Source of the DNA: Rahnella ecdela
GTDB taxonomy: Bacteria; Pseudomonadota; Gammaproteobacteria; Enterobacterales; Enterobacteriaceae
Length of the DNA: 64,000 nt
Assembly: GCF_019049625.1 (NCBI RefSeq)
Contig: NZ_JAFMOY010000132.1
Span: 310,001-374,000 of the forward strand
Reading direction: 5' to 3'
A model generated the notes under the pieces. It was not told the DNA's origin, made no database searches, and saw only the letters and a program-made list of their open reading frames with translations. Below, in pieces: positions 37,512 through 46,510 of the stretch (position 1 is the first letter of the stretch; each line of letters begins with the position of its first letter). The position numbers and the translations under genes were made by a program.

Positions 37512-39128
37512 ACGCACAGGCCACTTTTACGCATGACGCCCCGCCGGTGCTCGAACTGGAAAACGTGTCGATCGCCTACGACGGCAAACCGGTGGTACAC
37601 AACGTATCGTTCTCGATTAACGCCGGTGAAGTGCTGGCGCTGGTCGGTGAATCCGGCTCGGGGAAAACCACCACCGCGCAGGCGATTATTGGTTTACTGG
37701 CAGAAAACGGCCATATCGAACAGGGCGAAATTCGCCTTAATGGCACCGACATCAGCCAGTGGTCGCAGCGCCGTCTCGATGCCTTGCGCGGTGCGCGCAT
37801 CAGCCTGATACCGCAGGATCCGACCAGCTCGCTGGATCCGGTCAAAACCATTGGCTCACAGGTGGCAGAAATTCTGGATATCCATCAGCGTCTGCCGCGT
37901 GCGCAGCGCGATGCCCGCGTGGTGGAACTGCTTTCCCGCGTCGGGCTTTCGCATCCGGAACAGCGGGCGAAACAGTATCCGCACGAACTTTCCGGCGGCA
38001 TGAAACAGCGCGTCTTGATCGCCATTGCGATTGCGCTGCAACCGGCGCTGATCATCGCCGACGAACCGACCAGCGCGCTGGACGTCACGGTGCAGAAACG
38101 CATTCTGGATTTGATCGACGATCTGCGTCGCGAGTTCGGCACCGCCGTTCTGCTGGTGACGCATGACCTGGCGATTGCCGCTGAACGCGCCGACCGGCTG
38201 CTGGTGTTCCGTCACGGCAAAGTGCAGGAACAGGGCATCACCGCCGAGGTACTGAGCGCACCGAAAAGTGATTACACCCGCCAGCTGTTCGCCGACGTAC
38301 CTGCCCTTTCTGGCCGTCACCGCGCACAGATCCGTGCGGCTGAAGATCCGGTGCTGGTAGTGGAGAACATTACCCATGATTTCACGCTGGGCGGCAAAAA
38401 TCAGGCGGCGTTCCGCGCTGTCGATCACGTCTCTTTCAGCATTTCTCGCGGGACCACGCATTCGCTGGTGGGCGAATCCGGCTCGGGTAAAACCACGCTG
38501 GCACGCATACTGCTTGGTTTTCAGAAACCGGACAGCGGACGTGTGCTGATCGACGGCGAAGACATCACACGCCTGAAAGGGGAACCGCTGCGTCAGCTGC
38601 GCAAAAAAATCCAACTGGTGTATCAGAACCCGTTCGCCTCGCTGGATCCGTCGCAAACGCTGTTCAAAGTCATTGAAGAACCGCTGCTGAATTTCGAAAA
38701 AAATCCCGGCGGCTGTACGCCGTGAACGGGTGCTGGATATCGCCCGCCGTGTGGCGCTGCCGGAAGAACTGCTCAGCCGCAAACCGCGCGAACTGTCCGG
38801 TGGTCAGCGCCAGCGTGTGGCGATTGCACGCGCGCTGATTTTAGAGCCGAAAGTCCTGATCCTCGATGAAGCCACGTCGGCGCTCGACGTCACCGTGCAG
38901 GCGCAAATCCTGACGCTGCTTTCGCAGTTACAGGATTCACTCGGCCTCACCTATTTGTTTATCTCGCATGATCTGGCGACCGTCCGGCAAATCTCACACA
39001 GCGTCTCAGTGTTAAACCGCGGACAGCAGGTGGATTCCGGCAACGTGGAAGACGTTTTTGCTCTGCCTTCCAGCGATTACACCCGTCAGCTTATCGATGC
39101 GATCCCAGGCCGCCACCGCGCCGCCTGA
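37508..39128 (+). pseudogene. Fused double ABC ATPase (DppD-DppF type) with +1 frameshift
   Basis: The first frame (37508-38725) encodes a whole nucleotide-binding domain (Walker A GESGSGKTT, signature LSGGMKQR, Walker B LIIADEPTSALD) plus the Walker A half of a second. It then hits an A7 run at 38697-38703 and stops soon after. Removing one A restores EKIPAAVRRERVLDIARRVA and the rest of domain two (LSGGQRQR, LILDEATSALD) to 39128, about 539 residues. Either a true mutation, a sequencing error in the homopolymer, or slippage. If it is fixed, the transporter probably lacks its second ATPase. Confidence 0.82.
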
Positions 39129-39160
39129 CTCAGCACATGAAAAAAGAAAAGAGGGACATT

Positions 39161-40222
39161 ATGAGCAGTAAACGTCTTGGATTCTTCACCCGCCTGCTGG
39201 ACAACACCAGCGCGCAGGAACGTTACCGGCTGGCGACCGAGCAAATCATTCACGCCGAACAGTTAGGCTTTGATTCTGCGTGGGTCGCGCAGCACCATTT
39301 CCACGAAGCCGAGGGTGGCCTGCCTGCGCCACTGGTTTTCCTCGCACAGGTGGCGGCGCATACCCGCTTTATCCGTCTGGGCACCGGCGTGATCACCCTG
39401 CCGATGGAGAATGCGGTGCGCGTCGCCGAAGACACCGCCGTGCTGGATTTACTTTCCGGCGGACGGCTTGAAATCGGCTTAGGGTCAGGCGGTACGCCCA
39501 CGTCATTTCCGCCGTTCGGGCTGGAAAGTCAGGATCGCGGCAAAGCCTTTGGCAATAATCTGCAAACCCTGCTCACCGCCTGGCGCGGCGAACCGCTGGC
39601 GGGCACCGATAACCGGTTATATCCGGCGGCACCCCAGCTGGCGAACCGCGTCTGGCAGGCGACTTTCTCGGTGGACGGCGGCGCGCGTGCGGGTAAATCC
39701 GGCGACGGCCTGATGCTTTCGCGCACTCAGCCACGTCCGGCGGATGCGCCAGATTTGCGTCTCGATGAACTGCAAAACCCGATTATTGATGCCTATCTGG
39801 ATGCCCTGCCGCAAGGCGTTACGCCACGCATCATGGGGTCACGAACCGCATTCGTAACTGAAAACGGCGATGAAGCGCGTGAACTGGCGCAAAAAGGCTT
39901 ACGCCGTCAGGCCGAAAATCACCGCGCCAGCGGGCAGATTGTCAAAGGCGATACGCTGGACGATTACATCCGCGCCTTCGACGTGCATCTCGGCACGCCA
40001 GCGCAGGTGACTGCGTCATTACAGGCCGATACTGCGCTGGCCCGCGTCACTGATCTGGCGTTTCAGGTGCATTCTATCGATCCGCCGCATCCGTACATTT
40101 TACGTTCCATCGAACTGATTGCCCGTCACGTTGCGCCCGCGCTCGGCTGGGTTCGCCGCACGCCGCAACGCCATGTTTCTTCCTCATCCGCTGATTCCTC
40201 ATTTTCAAGGGAAGCCCTATGA
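39161..40222 (+). CDS. Luciferase-like (LLM) flavin-dependent monooxygenase
   Basis: 353 residues from ATG 39161 with AGAGGG upstream. The TIM-barrel LLM family is recognised by LGFFTRLLDNTSAQERY, AEQLGFDSAWVAQHHFHEAE, LGTGVITLPMENAVRVAEDT and GRLEIGLGSGG. It probably oxidises a small carbon-sulfur or carbon-nitrogen compound with FMNH2. It lies 32 bp after the ATPase gene and overlaps the next gene by 4 bp. Its substrate is presumably what the ABC transporter imports (inference). Confidence 0.87.
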   Translation: MSSKRLGFFTRLLDNTSAQERYRLATEQIIHAEQLGFDSAWVAQHHFHEAEGGLPAPLVFLAQVAAHTRFIRLGTGVITLPMENAVRVAEDTAVLDLLSGGRLEIGLGSGGTPTSFPPFGLESQDRGKAFGNNLQTLLTAWRGEPLAGTDNRLYPAAPQLANRVWQATFSVDGGARAGKSGDGLMLSRTQPRPADAPDLRLDELQNPIIDAYLDALPQGVTPRIMGSRTAFVTENGDEARELAQKGLRRQAENHRASGQIVKGDTLDDYIRAFDVHLGTPAQVTASLQADTALARVTDLAFQVHSIDPPHPYILRSIELIARHVAPALGWVRRTPQRHVSSSSADSSFSREAL

Positions 40223-41328
40223 CCACTTATTCGACCGACCTGCTGGAAAAACTGGCTGACATCGCCCCCGATTCGGCACTGAAACAGGCACGTGAAACCC
40301 GCGACGCTGCCACCCGTCACGCGCAGGGCAGCTATGACGCGCTGTTTACCGAACAGGATGGCGTGGATTTCTCACTGGCGGAGCGCCTGCGTCTGGCACA
40401 AAACGTCGCGCGCTGGCACGGCGATTCACAGCTGACCAATCACTATTCCGAACGTTTGCAGGATTTACCGGATATTGATGAAACCGCCCGCCTCGACGCT
40501 GCGCTGACGCACGGTGAGCGTCTGAGTTTCAAACCCGCCAGCGCCACGCCTGCACATTTACAGGCACTGAAAAAAGCCGGCTGGTCGGTGGATGCGATTG
40601 TCACGTTGTCGCAGCTGATTGCTTTCGTCAGTTTCCAGAGCCGCGTGCTGCGCAGCTACCGGCTGATTGGCGGCAAACCGGTGGAGAATGGCAGCAATAA
40701 ACCGGTCGGTGCGGCGTTCTGGCGTACAGAGCCCAATACCCACAGTGGCCGCGATGCGCCGCAGGCGTTCACTCAGGAAGAACTCGGCTGGGAGCCGTGG
40801 ATCCCGGCGAAAAAACTGGAAGAATTTGATGAAGCACAGCAGGCGATTCTGGCGAAATTCGGCCATACCGATTCCGATTATTTCCGCCTGTTAGGCCGTA
40901 ATCTGCCGGTACTCGAACAACGCACGCTGACCGATAAAGGGATTTTCTACACCTCCGGCGGCCTGCCGCGCAAAGAGCGTGAACTGGCGGCGACCGTTGC
41001 CAGCAAAATCAACGGCTGTATTTACTGCGCGTCAGTGCATTCGCGCAAAGCCAGCCAGCTTTCCAAACAAACGGAAGACGTTCAGCGGCTGATCGACACT
41101 CCGCCGGGCGGTATTCTCAGCAAAGAACAATCCCCGCGCTGGCAGGCTCAAATTGATTTTGCTGCCGCACTTTCTGCAACGCCGCCGGTTGCCACGGAGC
41201 AGCACATTGCGGCATTGCGCGAACAGGGTTTAACTGAGCTGGAGATTGTCGATCTGGCGCAATCCGCAGCCTTCTTCGCCTGGGCCAACCGTCTGATGTT
41301 AACGCTGGGAGAACCGTTTAATGGCTGA
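40219..41328 (+). CDS. CMD/AhpD-domain fusion protein (alkylhydroperoxidase-like)
   Basis: 369 residues that look like two related domains. The N-terminal half (to about 160) has the all-helical CMD-like pattern VDAIVTLSQLIAFVSFQSRV. The C-terminal half has the AhpD-type redox motif INGCIYCASVHSRKASQLS (CxxC-x2-H) and QSAAFFAWANRLMLTLGEPF. In other organisms two separate genes are known for these halves (Avi_7170/Avi_7169-type), so this may be a fusion. Cytoplasmic. Overlaps both neighbours. Confidence 0.8.
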   Translation: MTTYSTDLLEKLADIAPDSALKQARETRDAATRHAQGSYDALFTEQDGVDFSLAERLRLAQNVARWHGDSQLTNHYSERLQDLPDIDETARLDAALTHGERLSFKPASATPAHLQALKKAGWSVDAIVTLSQLIAFVSFQSRVLRSYRLIGGKPVENGSNKPVGAAFWRTEPNTHSGRDAPQAFTQEELGWEPWIPAKKLEEFDEAQQAILAKFGHTDSDYFRLLGRNLPVLEQRTLTDKGIFYTSGGLPRKERELAATVASKINGCIYCASVHSRKASQLSKQTEDVQRLIDTPPGGILSKEQSPRWQAQIDFAAALSATPPVATEQHIAALREQGLTELEIVDLAQSAAFFAWANRLMLTLGEPFNG

Positions 41329-42181
41329 TGTACAGAGTCCGCAAAAACTTATCCCGCAGCTTGATCATGTAGTGATTAACGTCGCCGAACAGCTGAATCA
41401 GGCCGAGCAGCAATTCCGCCGTCTGGGTTTTTATCTCACGCCGCGTGGCCATCATTCGCTGGGGTCGAGTAATCATCTGGCCATTTTTGGTGAAAACTAT
41501 CTGGAACTGCTCGGCTATGAGCCGGGCAACGCCCACACCCGCAAAGACCTGTGGCATGCACCGCTCGGCCTGACCGGACTGGTGTGGAAAACGCAGAATT
41601 CGTCCGCGGTTTACGAGCATCTGCAACAGCAAAATATTGCAGGTTCTGCACCGGCAGAATTTTTCCGTCCGGTAGCACTCAACGACGGCACCTCGCCGAA
41701 CGCGCGATTTTGCACCGTACCGCTGGCCGCCAGCCGCGTACCGAATGGCCGCAGTTTCTTCTGTCACCACCTGACACCGGAACTGGTGTGGCGCAACGAA
41801 TGGCAAAACCACCCGAACGGCGTCGCTGATATCACCCGCTTTGTGATTTCTGCGGCCAGTCCGCAGGATGCGGCAAAAGTATATGGCGAGTTATTCGGTG
41901 CCAGCGCCCTGGCGATACAACCTCAGGAAGTGACATTGCGCGCAGGCCGCGCCACAGTGCGGTTCGTGACGCCGGAACAGGCAACCGCAGAATTCGGCAC
42001 TGTGCCTGAAGGCGAAAACGGCAGCGCCCGCATGATCGGACTGGAATTTGCCACCCGGTCGCTGGAAGCAGTGCGTAATAGCTTGCGGGTCGGGGAAATT
42101 ACATTCAGGGATGACGTTGATCTCGTGTCTGTCCGGGCAGCGGACGGGCTAGGGGTCGCGCTTAAATTCAGCGAGGAATAA
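41321..42181 (+). CDS. VOC/glyoxalase-like protein
   Basis: 286 residues. The N-terminal module starts QLDHVVINVAEQLNQAEQQF and includes HHSLGSSNHLAIFGENYLEL, a glyoxalase_3-type beta-alpha-beta unit with likely metal-binding His/Glu. A second module covers about 155-285. It is the last gene of the transporter-monooxygenase operon, overlapping the previous gene by 8 bp. The exact reaction is unknown. The stop codon is the first base pairs of the palindromic repeat that follows. Confidence 0.8.
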   Translation: MADVQSPQKLIPQLDHVVINVAEQLNQAEQQFRRLGFYLTPRGHHSLGSSNHLAIFGENYLELLGYEPGNAHTRKDLWHAPLGLTGLVWKTQNSSAVYEHLQQQNIAGSAPAEFFRPVALNDGTSPNARFCTVPLAASRVPNGRSFFCHHLTPELVWRNEWQNHPNGVADITRFVISAASPQDAAKVYGELFGASALAIQPQEVTLRAGRATVRFVTPEQATAEFGTVPEGENGSARMIGLEFATRSLEAVRNSLRVGEITFRDDVDLVSVRAADGLGVALKFSEE

Positions 42182-42710
42182 GGTCAAGGTCGTGGGCGTC
42201 GGCCCACACCGACAAGACCTTGGGTTGCCACCCAAACTGGCCCTAAGAGGCGCCTATCGCCGCGCCTCTTAGGAATCTCCAGCTCTTTCACTGCGCGCTC
42301 CGCTCGCTGGCTATGTTTCAGGTATCGCAGCGACAGGCTGGAAATCTTGCCGCTGCGCGGTTCCTTCTCTCGGTCTTCGAGCCATAGGTCTCGAAGCCGC
42401 TCCGTTCAGCAAGATTTCTGAATCGCCCGCACGATCTTAAATTCAACATCAAACTGATGTTTATCTTTTAGAAAAGTGGATTGGCGTGCTCAAAAATGGC
42501 ACCGAATGAACGGTTCGAGACCTATGGCTCGACACCTGAAATTCGGGAATCGCGCAGCGATGACATTTTGCGCCATGCACGATTGCGTCATAACATGTCC
42601 GTCATACCCGCGATAGCGCGCAGTGAAAAAAGCGCGGAGTCCAGAGGCCCGCGCGTTACCGGGTCTCTGGTCGGTGTGGGCCGACGCCCACGGTCTTAAC
42701 CTTGACCTTA
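42179..42710. repeat. Large palindromic repeat element, copy A
   Basis: About 530 bp arranged as two inverted arms. The ends match: TAAGGTCAAGGTCGTGGGCG at 42179-42198 is mirrored at 42691-42710 (one or two changes), with GTCGGTGTGGGCCGACGCCC at 42670-42689 as a perfect reverse copy of 42194-42213. Nested hairpins include GTGGGC/GCCCAC (42192-42207), TTGGGT/ACCCAA (42220-42235), a 12-pair stem (42242-42273) and CTTCGAG/CTCGAAG (42375-42396). It begins at the stop codon of the VOC gene. A related copy is at 45388-45941. No protein is encoded. Confidence 0.88.
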
Positions 42711-42846
42711 GATCTTTCTGTTATCTCTTATCCTTTTTAATCGCTTGATTTAATCCCCCGATATGTTAAAAATTTGCAATTAAAATCTCAATAGACGGCT
42801 AAACGTCTAAATCCCCATCCGTCTATTTAATAAGGCCCAACGCTCA

Positions 42847-44349
42847 GTGACCACCTCCCTCCTTGAGATGCGCGATATCTCGATTTCATTTGCCGGATTC
42901 CCTGCCCTGCGCCAGGTGGATTTCACGCTGCAAGGCGGATCCGTCCACGCGTTAGTCGGCGCGAACGGTGCGGGAAAATCGACGCTGATGGCGGTGCTTT
43001 CGGGCACGCATGATCATTACACCGGGCAGATACACATCGACGGTGAAGCGGTGAATATCCGCCTGCCGCATCATGCCCGTGAGCACGGTATTCATCTGGT
43101 GCAGCAGGAAGTCGATGTCGCGCTGGTGCCGACGCTGAACGTTGCCGAAAACATTATGCTCGACCGGCTTTCGGAACCGGGTCATCTGCATAACTGGCCG
43201 CAGCTTTACCGTCAGGCGCAATTGCTCATCGAACAACTCGGGCTGAACATCAGCCTGCGGGCGCGTATCGAAAGCTGCACGCTGGCAGAGAAACAGCTGA
43301 TTTTGCTGGCGCGTGCGTTATCGCACAAATGCCGGTTCCTGATCCTTGATGAGCCCACTGCCCCGCTCGATCAGGCGGAAAGCGCGCGTCTGTTTACACT
43401 GGTGCGCAAGCTGAAAGCCGCCGGAATGGCGATTGTGTTTATCTCGCACCGCATTCATGAACTTCGCGATATCTGTGACCGCATGACGGTGCTGCGCGAC
43501 GGGCGTCTGGTCAGCGATGACAGCATGGACGGCCTGAGCAACGAGCACATTATCGAGAAGATGATTGGCCATCAGCTTGATGATATTTATCCGCCGCGCC
43601 GCCCGCCGCACAGCGGTGAAACGCTGCTGAGCATTCACGGGATGCACGATAAAGACAAACTGCGCGATATCTCGCTACGTCTGCATCGCGGGGAAATTCT
43701 TGGGATTGCCGGACTGGCCGGTGCCGGAAAAACTGAACTGTGCAAAGCGCTGTTTGGTGCGACGCCGAGTCAGGTGGAAAGCGGCGAGCTGAATGGCAAA
43801 CCGTGGAAACCGAAAGAGCCGCACCTTTCTGTCGAACAGGGGCTGGCGTTAGTGCCGGAAGAACGGCGTAAGGAAGGGATTTTCATTGATGAAAATATCC
43901 CGATGAACCTGAGCGTGACCGCCGATGACTCGTTTTCGCGCTGGAGTATTTTCAACACGCGCCAGTCATTGTCATGGGCAAAAGACATTATCAGCCGCTT
44001 AGGCATTCGCGCTTCCGGGCCGATGCAGAAGCTGGCACGGCTTTCCGGCGGCAACCAGCAAAAGGTCGCTATCGGGAAATGGCTGCGCAGTGAGAGTCAG
44101 GTGTTGATTTTTGACGAACCGACCAAAGGCGTAGACATCAAGGCCAAAACGGACGTGTTCAGGCTGATCGACGGCCTGGCGCAACAGGGAAAAGGCATTA
44201 TTTATGCTTCCGGTGAGTTCGCCGAACTGGTCGGTTTATGCGACCGCATTCTGGTGTTGTGGGATGGCCGAATTGTGGCCGAACTCGACGCCGCCAACGT
44301 CGACGAAGAAACCTTATTAGTCTATTCAACCGGAGGAACACCCGCGTGA
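42847..44349 (+). CDS. Sugar-type ABC transporter ATPase (RbsA-like)
   Basis: 500 residues from GTG 42847 with two nucleotide-binding domains. Domain 1 has Walker A GANGAGKST, the variant signature CTLAEKQL and LILDEPTAPLD. Domain 2 has the altered P-loop GLAGAGKTE, VPEERRKEGIF, the signature LSGGNQQKVAIGKWL and LIFDEPTKGVD. This is the RbsA/MglA/XylG layout. The ribosome site is weak (AAGG 11 bases upstream). It lies 136 bp after repeat copy A; the permease overlaps its stop. Substrate unknown. Confidence 0.88.
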   Translation: MTTSLLEMRDISISFAGFPALRQVDFTLQGGSVHALVGANGAGKSTLMAVLSGTHDHYTGQIHIDGEAVNIRLPHHAREHGIHLVQQEVDVALVPTLNVAENIMLDRLSEPGHLHNWPQLYRQAQLLIEQLGLNISLRARIESCTLAEKQLILLARALSHKCRFLILDEPTAPLDQAESARLFTLVRKLKAAGMAIVFISHRIHELRDICDRMTVLRDGRLVSDDSMDGLSNEHIIEKMIGHQLDDIYPPRRPPHSGETLLSIHGMHDKDKLRDISLRLHRGEILGIAGLAGAGKTELCKALFGATPSQVESGELNGKPWKPKEPHLSVEQGLALVPEERRKEGIFIDENIPMNLSVTADDSFSRWSIFNTRQSLSWAKDIISRLGIRASGPMQKLARLSGGNQQKVAIGKWLRSESQVLIFDEPTKGVDIKAKTDVFRLIDGLAQQGKGIIYASGEFAELVGLCDRILVLWDGRIVAELDAANVDEETLLVYSTGGTPA

Positions 44350-45356
44350 ACAAAGCCGTGGTGAGTAAAGAAAGCGTGCCCGCAGCGAGTCAGCCGTGGC
44401 GTCATCAGCTGTTCGAGTTTTTGTATAAATGGGGCATGTTACTGACCGTGGTATTGCTGATCGCCGGTTTTGGCGTGGCATCCGATAACTTCCTCGAACC
44501 GTCGAACATCATCAATATTTTGCGTTCCATTGCCATCGTGACGGTCATTGCCATCGGCGTATCGATTTCCCTGGCGGTTGGTGGCTTCGATTTGTCGGTC
44601 GGCTCAACGGCGTCACTCGCCAATGCGCTGGTGATTTCGATGTTCGTCTGGCACGGTTTCGGCACTACCGAAGCCATCTTAATCACGCTGGCGCTGTGTA
44701 CGCTGGTCGGCCTGTTCAACGCCTTCCTGATTGTCATCCTGAAGATCCCAGATATGCTCGCCACCCTCGCCAGCCTGTTTGTTATCCAGGGCGCGGCAAT
44801 GACGTACAGCTACGGTGGTTCGATCACTGAAAACATGCTTTTACCGAGCGGTGATATGGCAGAAGGCACGGTGCCGGCGGTGTTTAGCCTGCTCGGTCAG
44901 GTGCCGGTGATTGTGATCGTGATGGCGGTCGTGACCGTTGCGGTACAACTGTTTATGTCGCTGACCAAGCATGGCCGTCGCATGTACGCCATTGGCGGCA
45001 ACCCGCTGGCTGCGCGTCTGGCAGGGATCCGCACCGCGCGTTACCGCGTGATTGCGTATGTAATGTCATCAGTGCTGGCCGGTGCAGGCGGGATTTTGCT
45101 GGCTTCACGTATCGGGTCTTCACAGGTAAATGCCGGTGGCGGCTATCTGATGGACGCCGTTGCCGCTGCCTATATCGGTTTCTCGCTGGCAGGTTCCGGC
45201 AAGCCAAATGCGCTGGGGACTTTGCTGGGCGCAGTGATTTTAGGCGTATTGTCGAACGGTCTGGTGATGTTGTCCGTGCCGTATTACGCGATGGATATCA
45301 TAAAAGGACTGGTGCTGGCGGTGGCTTTAGCGCTGACATATATTCAGAAGAGATAG
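44346..45356 (+). CDS. Sugar-type ABC transporter permease (RbsC-like)
   Basis: 336 residues from GTG 44346 (GGAGG upstream; GTGA overlap with the ATPase stop). It has eight to ten membrane helices with the RbsC-family pattern SLAVGGFDLSVGSTASLANA and RRMYAIGGNPLAARLAGIRT, and GGGYLMDAVAAAYIGFSLAG near the end. It works with the RbsA-like ATPase. No periplasmic binding protein gene is present in the cluster, which is unusual for this family. Repeat copy B begins 32 bp after the stop. Confidence 0.88.
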   Translation: MNKAVVSKESVPAASQPWRHQLFEFLYKWGMLLTVVLLIAGFGVASDNFLEPSNIINILRSIAIVTVIAIGVSISLAVGGFDLSVGSTASLANALVISMFVWHGFGTTEAILITLALCTLVGLFNAFLIVILKIPDMLATLASLFVIQGAAMTYSYGGSITENMLLPSGDMAEGTVPAVFSLLGQVPVIVIVMAVVTVAVQLFMSLTKHGRRMYAIGGNPLAARLAGIRTARYRVIAYVMSSVLAGAGGILLASRIGSSQVNAGGGYLMDAVAAAYIGFSLAGSGKPNALGTLLGAVILGVLSNGLVMLSVPYYAMDIIKGLVLAVALALTYIQKR

Positions 45357-45387
45357 CAGAGACCGCCGCTATATTTCGGCTTTTTTG

Positions 45388-45941
45388 AAGTCAACACCGT
45401 GGGCTCGCCGCCCACATCCACAAAACCTTGGGTTGCCACCCAAACTGGCCTCAAGGGGCGCCTGTCGCCGCACCCCTTGAGAATCCCGGGCTCTTACACT
45501 GCGCGCTATCGCTAGACACTATGTTTCAGCAACCACCGCGACAGGCTGGAAATCTTGCCGCTGCGCGGTATCTTCATTTCGGGATTGCAGCCTCAGGTCT
45601 GCAACCTCTCATTCAGCAAGCTTTCTGAAACGCCCGCAGCATCTTAAATTCAAGGGCAGACAGTTTTTAGATTTCAAAATCAGTCAGGTTGTGAATTAAG
45701 AGCCTGAGGCCGGTTCCAAAATACCGCCGGACGAGAGGTGGAAAACCGCGCATCTTTTTGCGCGGGTTGTAACCCGATGGGAGGGAACCGCGCAGCGGCG
45801 GGATTTTGCGGCTATCACTGCGGCTTATGAAACATAGTCAGCGAGCGGAGCGTGCAGTGAAAGAGCCCGGGGGTCTTGGGGGGCGGCGGCGATAGGCCGC
45901 CTCCCAAGTCGGTGTGGGCCGACGCCCACGGTTTTGACTTT
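45388..45941. repeat. Large palindromic repeat element, copy B
   Basis: About 550 bp, related to copy A in the same orientation. Shared blocks include TTGCCACCCAAACTGGCC and GCGACAGGCTGGAAATCTTG. The left end AAGTCAACACCGTGGGC is mirrored by GCCCACGGTTTTGACTT at 45924-45940. Hairpins sit at the same places as in copy A but with altered, still paired sequence: CTCAAGGGG/CCCCTTGAG (45450-45481), TTGCAG/CTGCAA (45585-45604) and, in the right arm, CTTGGG...CCCAAG (around 45878-45907). It ends 9 bp from the stop of the convergent GNAT gene. Confidence 0.88.
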
Positions 45942-45949
45942 AAAACATT

Positions 45950-46486
45950 TCACATCAGCACCTTATACATCACGCTCGTCGATTCCAGCAGGCCTTCCGT
46001 CGACATTGCGTAGTGTGGAATGGTGCCGCTCAGGGTGAACCCCAGATTTTCATACAATGTCTGTGCCGGACTGCCGGTGACGGTATCGAGTACCAACAGG
46101 GTTTTGCCTTCTTCGCGTGCCAGCGATTCGACCGCAGTCATCAGCTGGCGGGCAATACCCTTGCGGCGGCCGTCGGGGTGAACCATCAGTTTCACGACAT
46201 CGCCACGATGTATGCCGTTGGCGGGCTGATCGACCACCAGTTGCACGGTGCCGGCAATTTTCCCTGCCACGCGCGCCACCAGCAGACGCTTTTCACCGCG
46301 CTCAAAGGCTGGCAGAAGTTTTTGCCAGAACGCCTGCGCCTGCACAAAACCAAAAGGTAAAATGAAGCCGATACTCGCGCCGAGTGCGACGGATTGCATC
46401 AGCGTTTCTGCCAGTGCATCCAGATCCGCGGATGTCAGCACGCCGCCCTGCACTTCACTTATCACCACTTCATGGCTGTTTTGCAT
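45950..46486 (-). CDS. GNAT-family N-acetyltransferase
   Basis: 178 residues. The acetyl-CoA-binding motif A is VVKLMVHPDGRRKGIARQLM (R-x-x-G-I/A), followed by LLVLDTVTGSPAQTLYENLG. An N-terminal extension of about 40 residues holds ETLMQSVALGASIGFILPF. Start supported by AAGGA. It lies 24 bp downstream of the XRE-cupin regulator on the same strand, so the two probably form a small operon. The acceptor substrate is unknown. Confidence 0.87.
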   Translation of the reverse strand: MQNSHEVVISEVQGGVLTSADLDALAETLMQSVALGASIGFILPFGFVQAQAFWQKLLPAFERGEKRLLVARVAGKIAGTVQLVVDQPANGIHRGDVVKLMVHPDGRRKGIARQLMTAVESLAREEGKTLLVLDTVTGSPAQTLYENLGFTLSGTIPHYAMSTEGLLESTSVMYKVLM

Positions 46487-46510
46487 GGAATATTTCCTTG
46501 TTATCAGAGA

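Noticed and set aside
38690-38725. Programmed -1 ribosomal frameshift at A-AAA-AAT in the ABC ATPase
   Set aside because: A -1 shift leads into an unrelated frame; the correct frame needs +1 (loss of one A). So the slippery heptamer does not explain the gene.
42481-42699. ORF inside palindromic repeat A
   Set aside because: It runs through the inverted arm, has no ribosome site and no counterpart in copy B.
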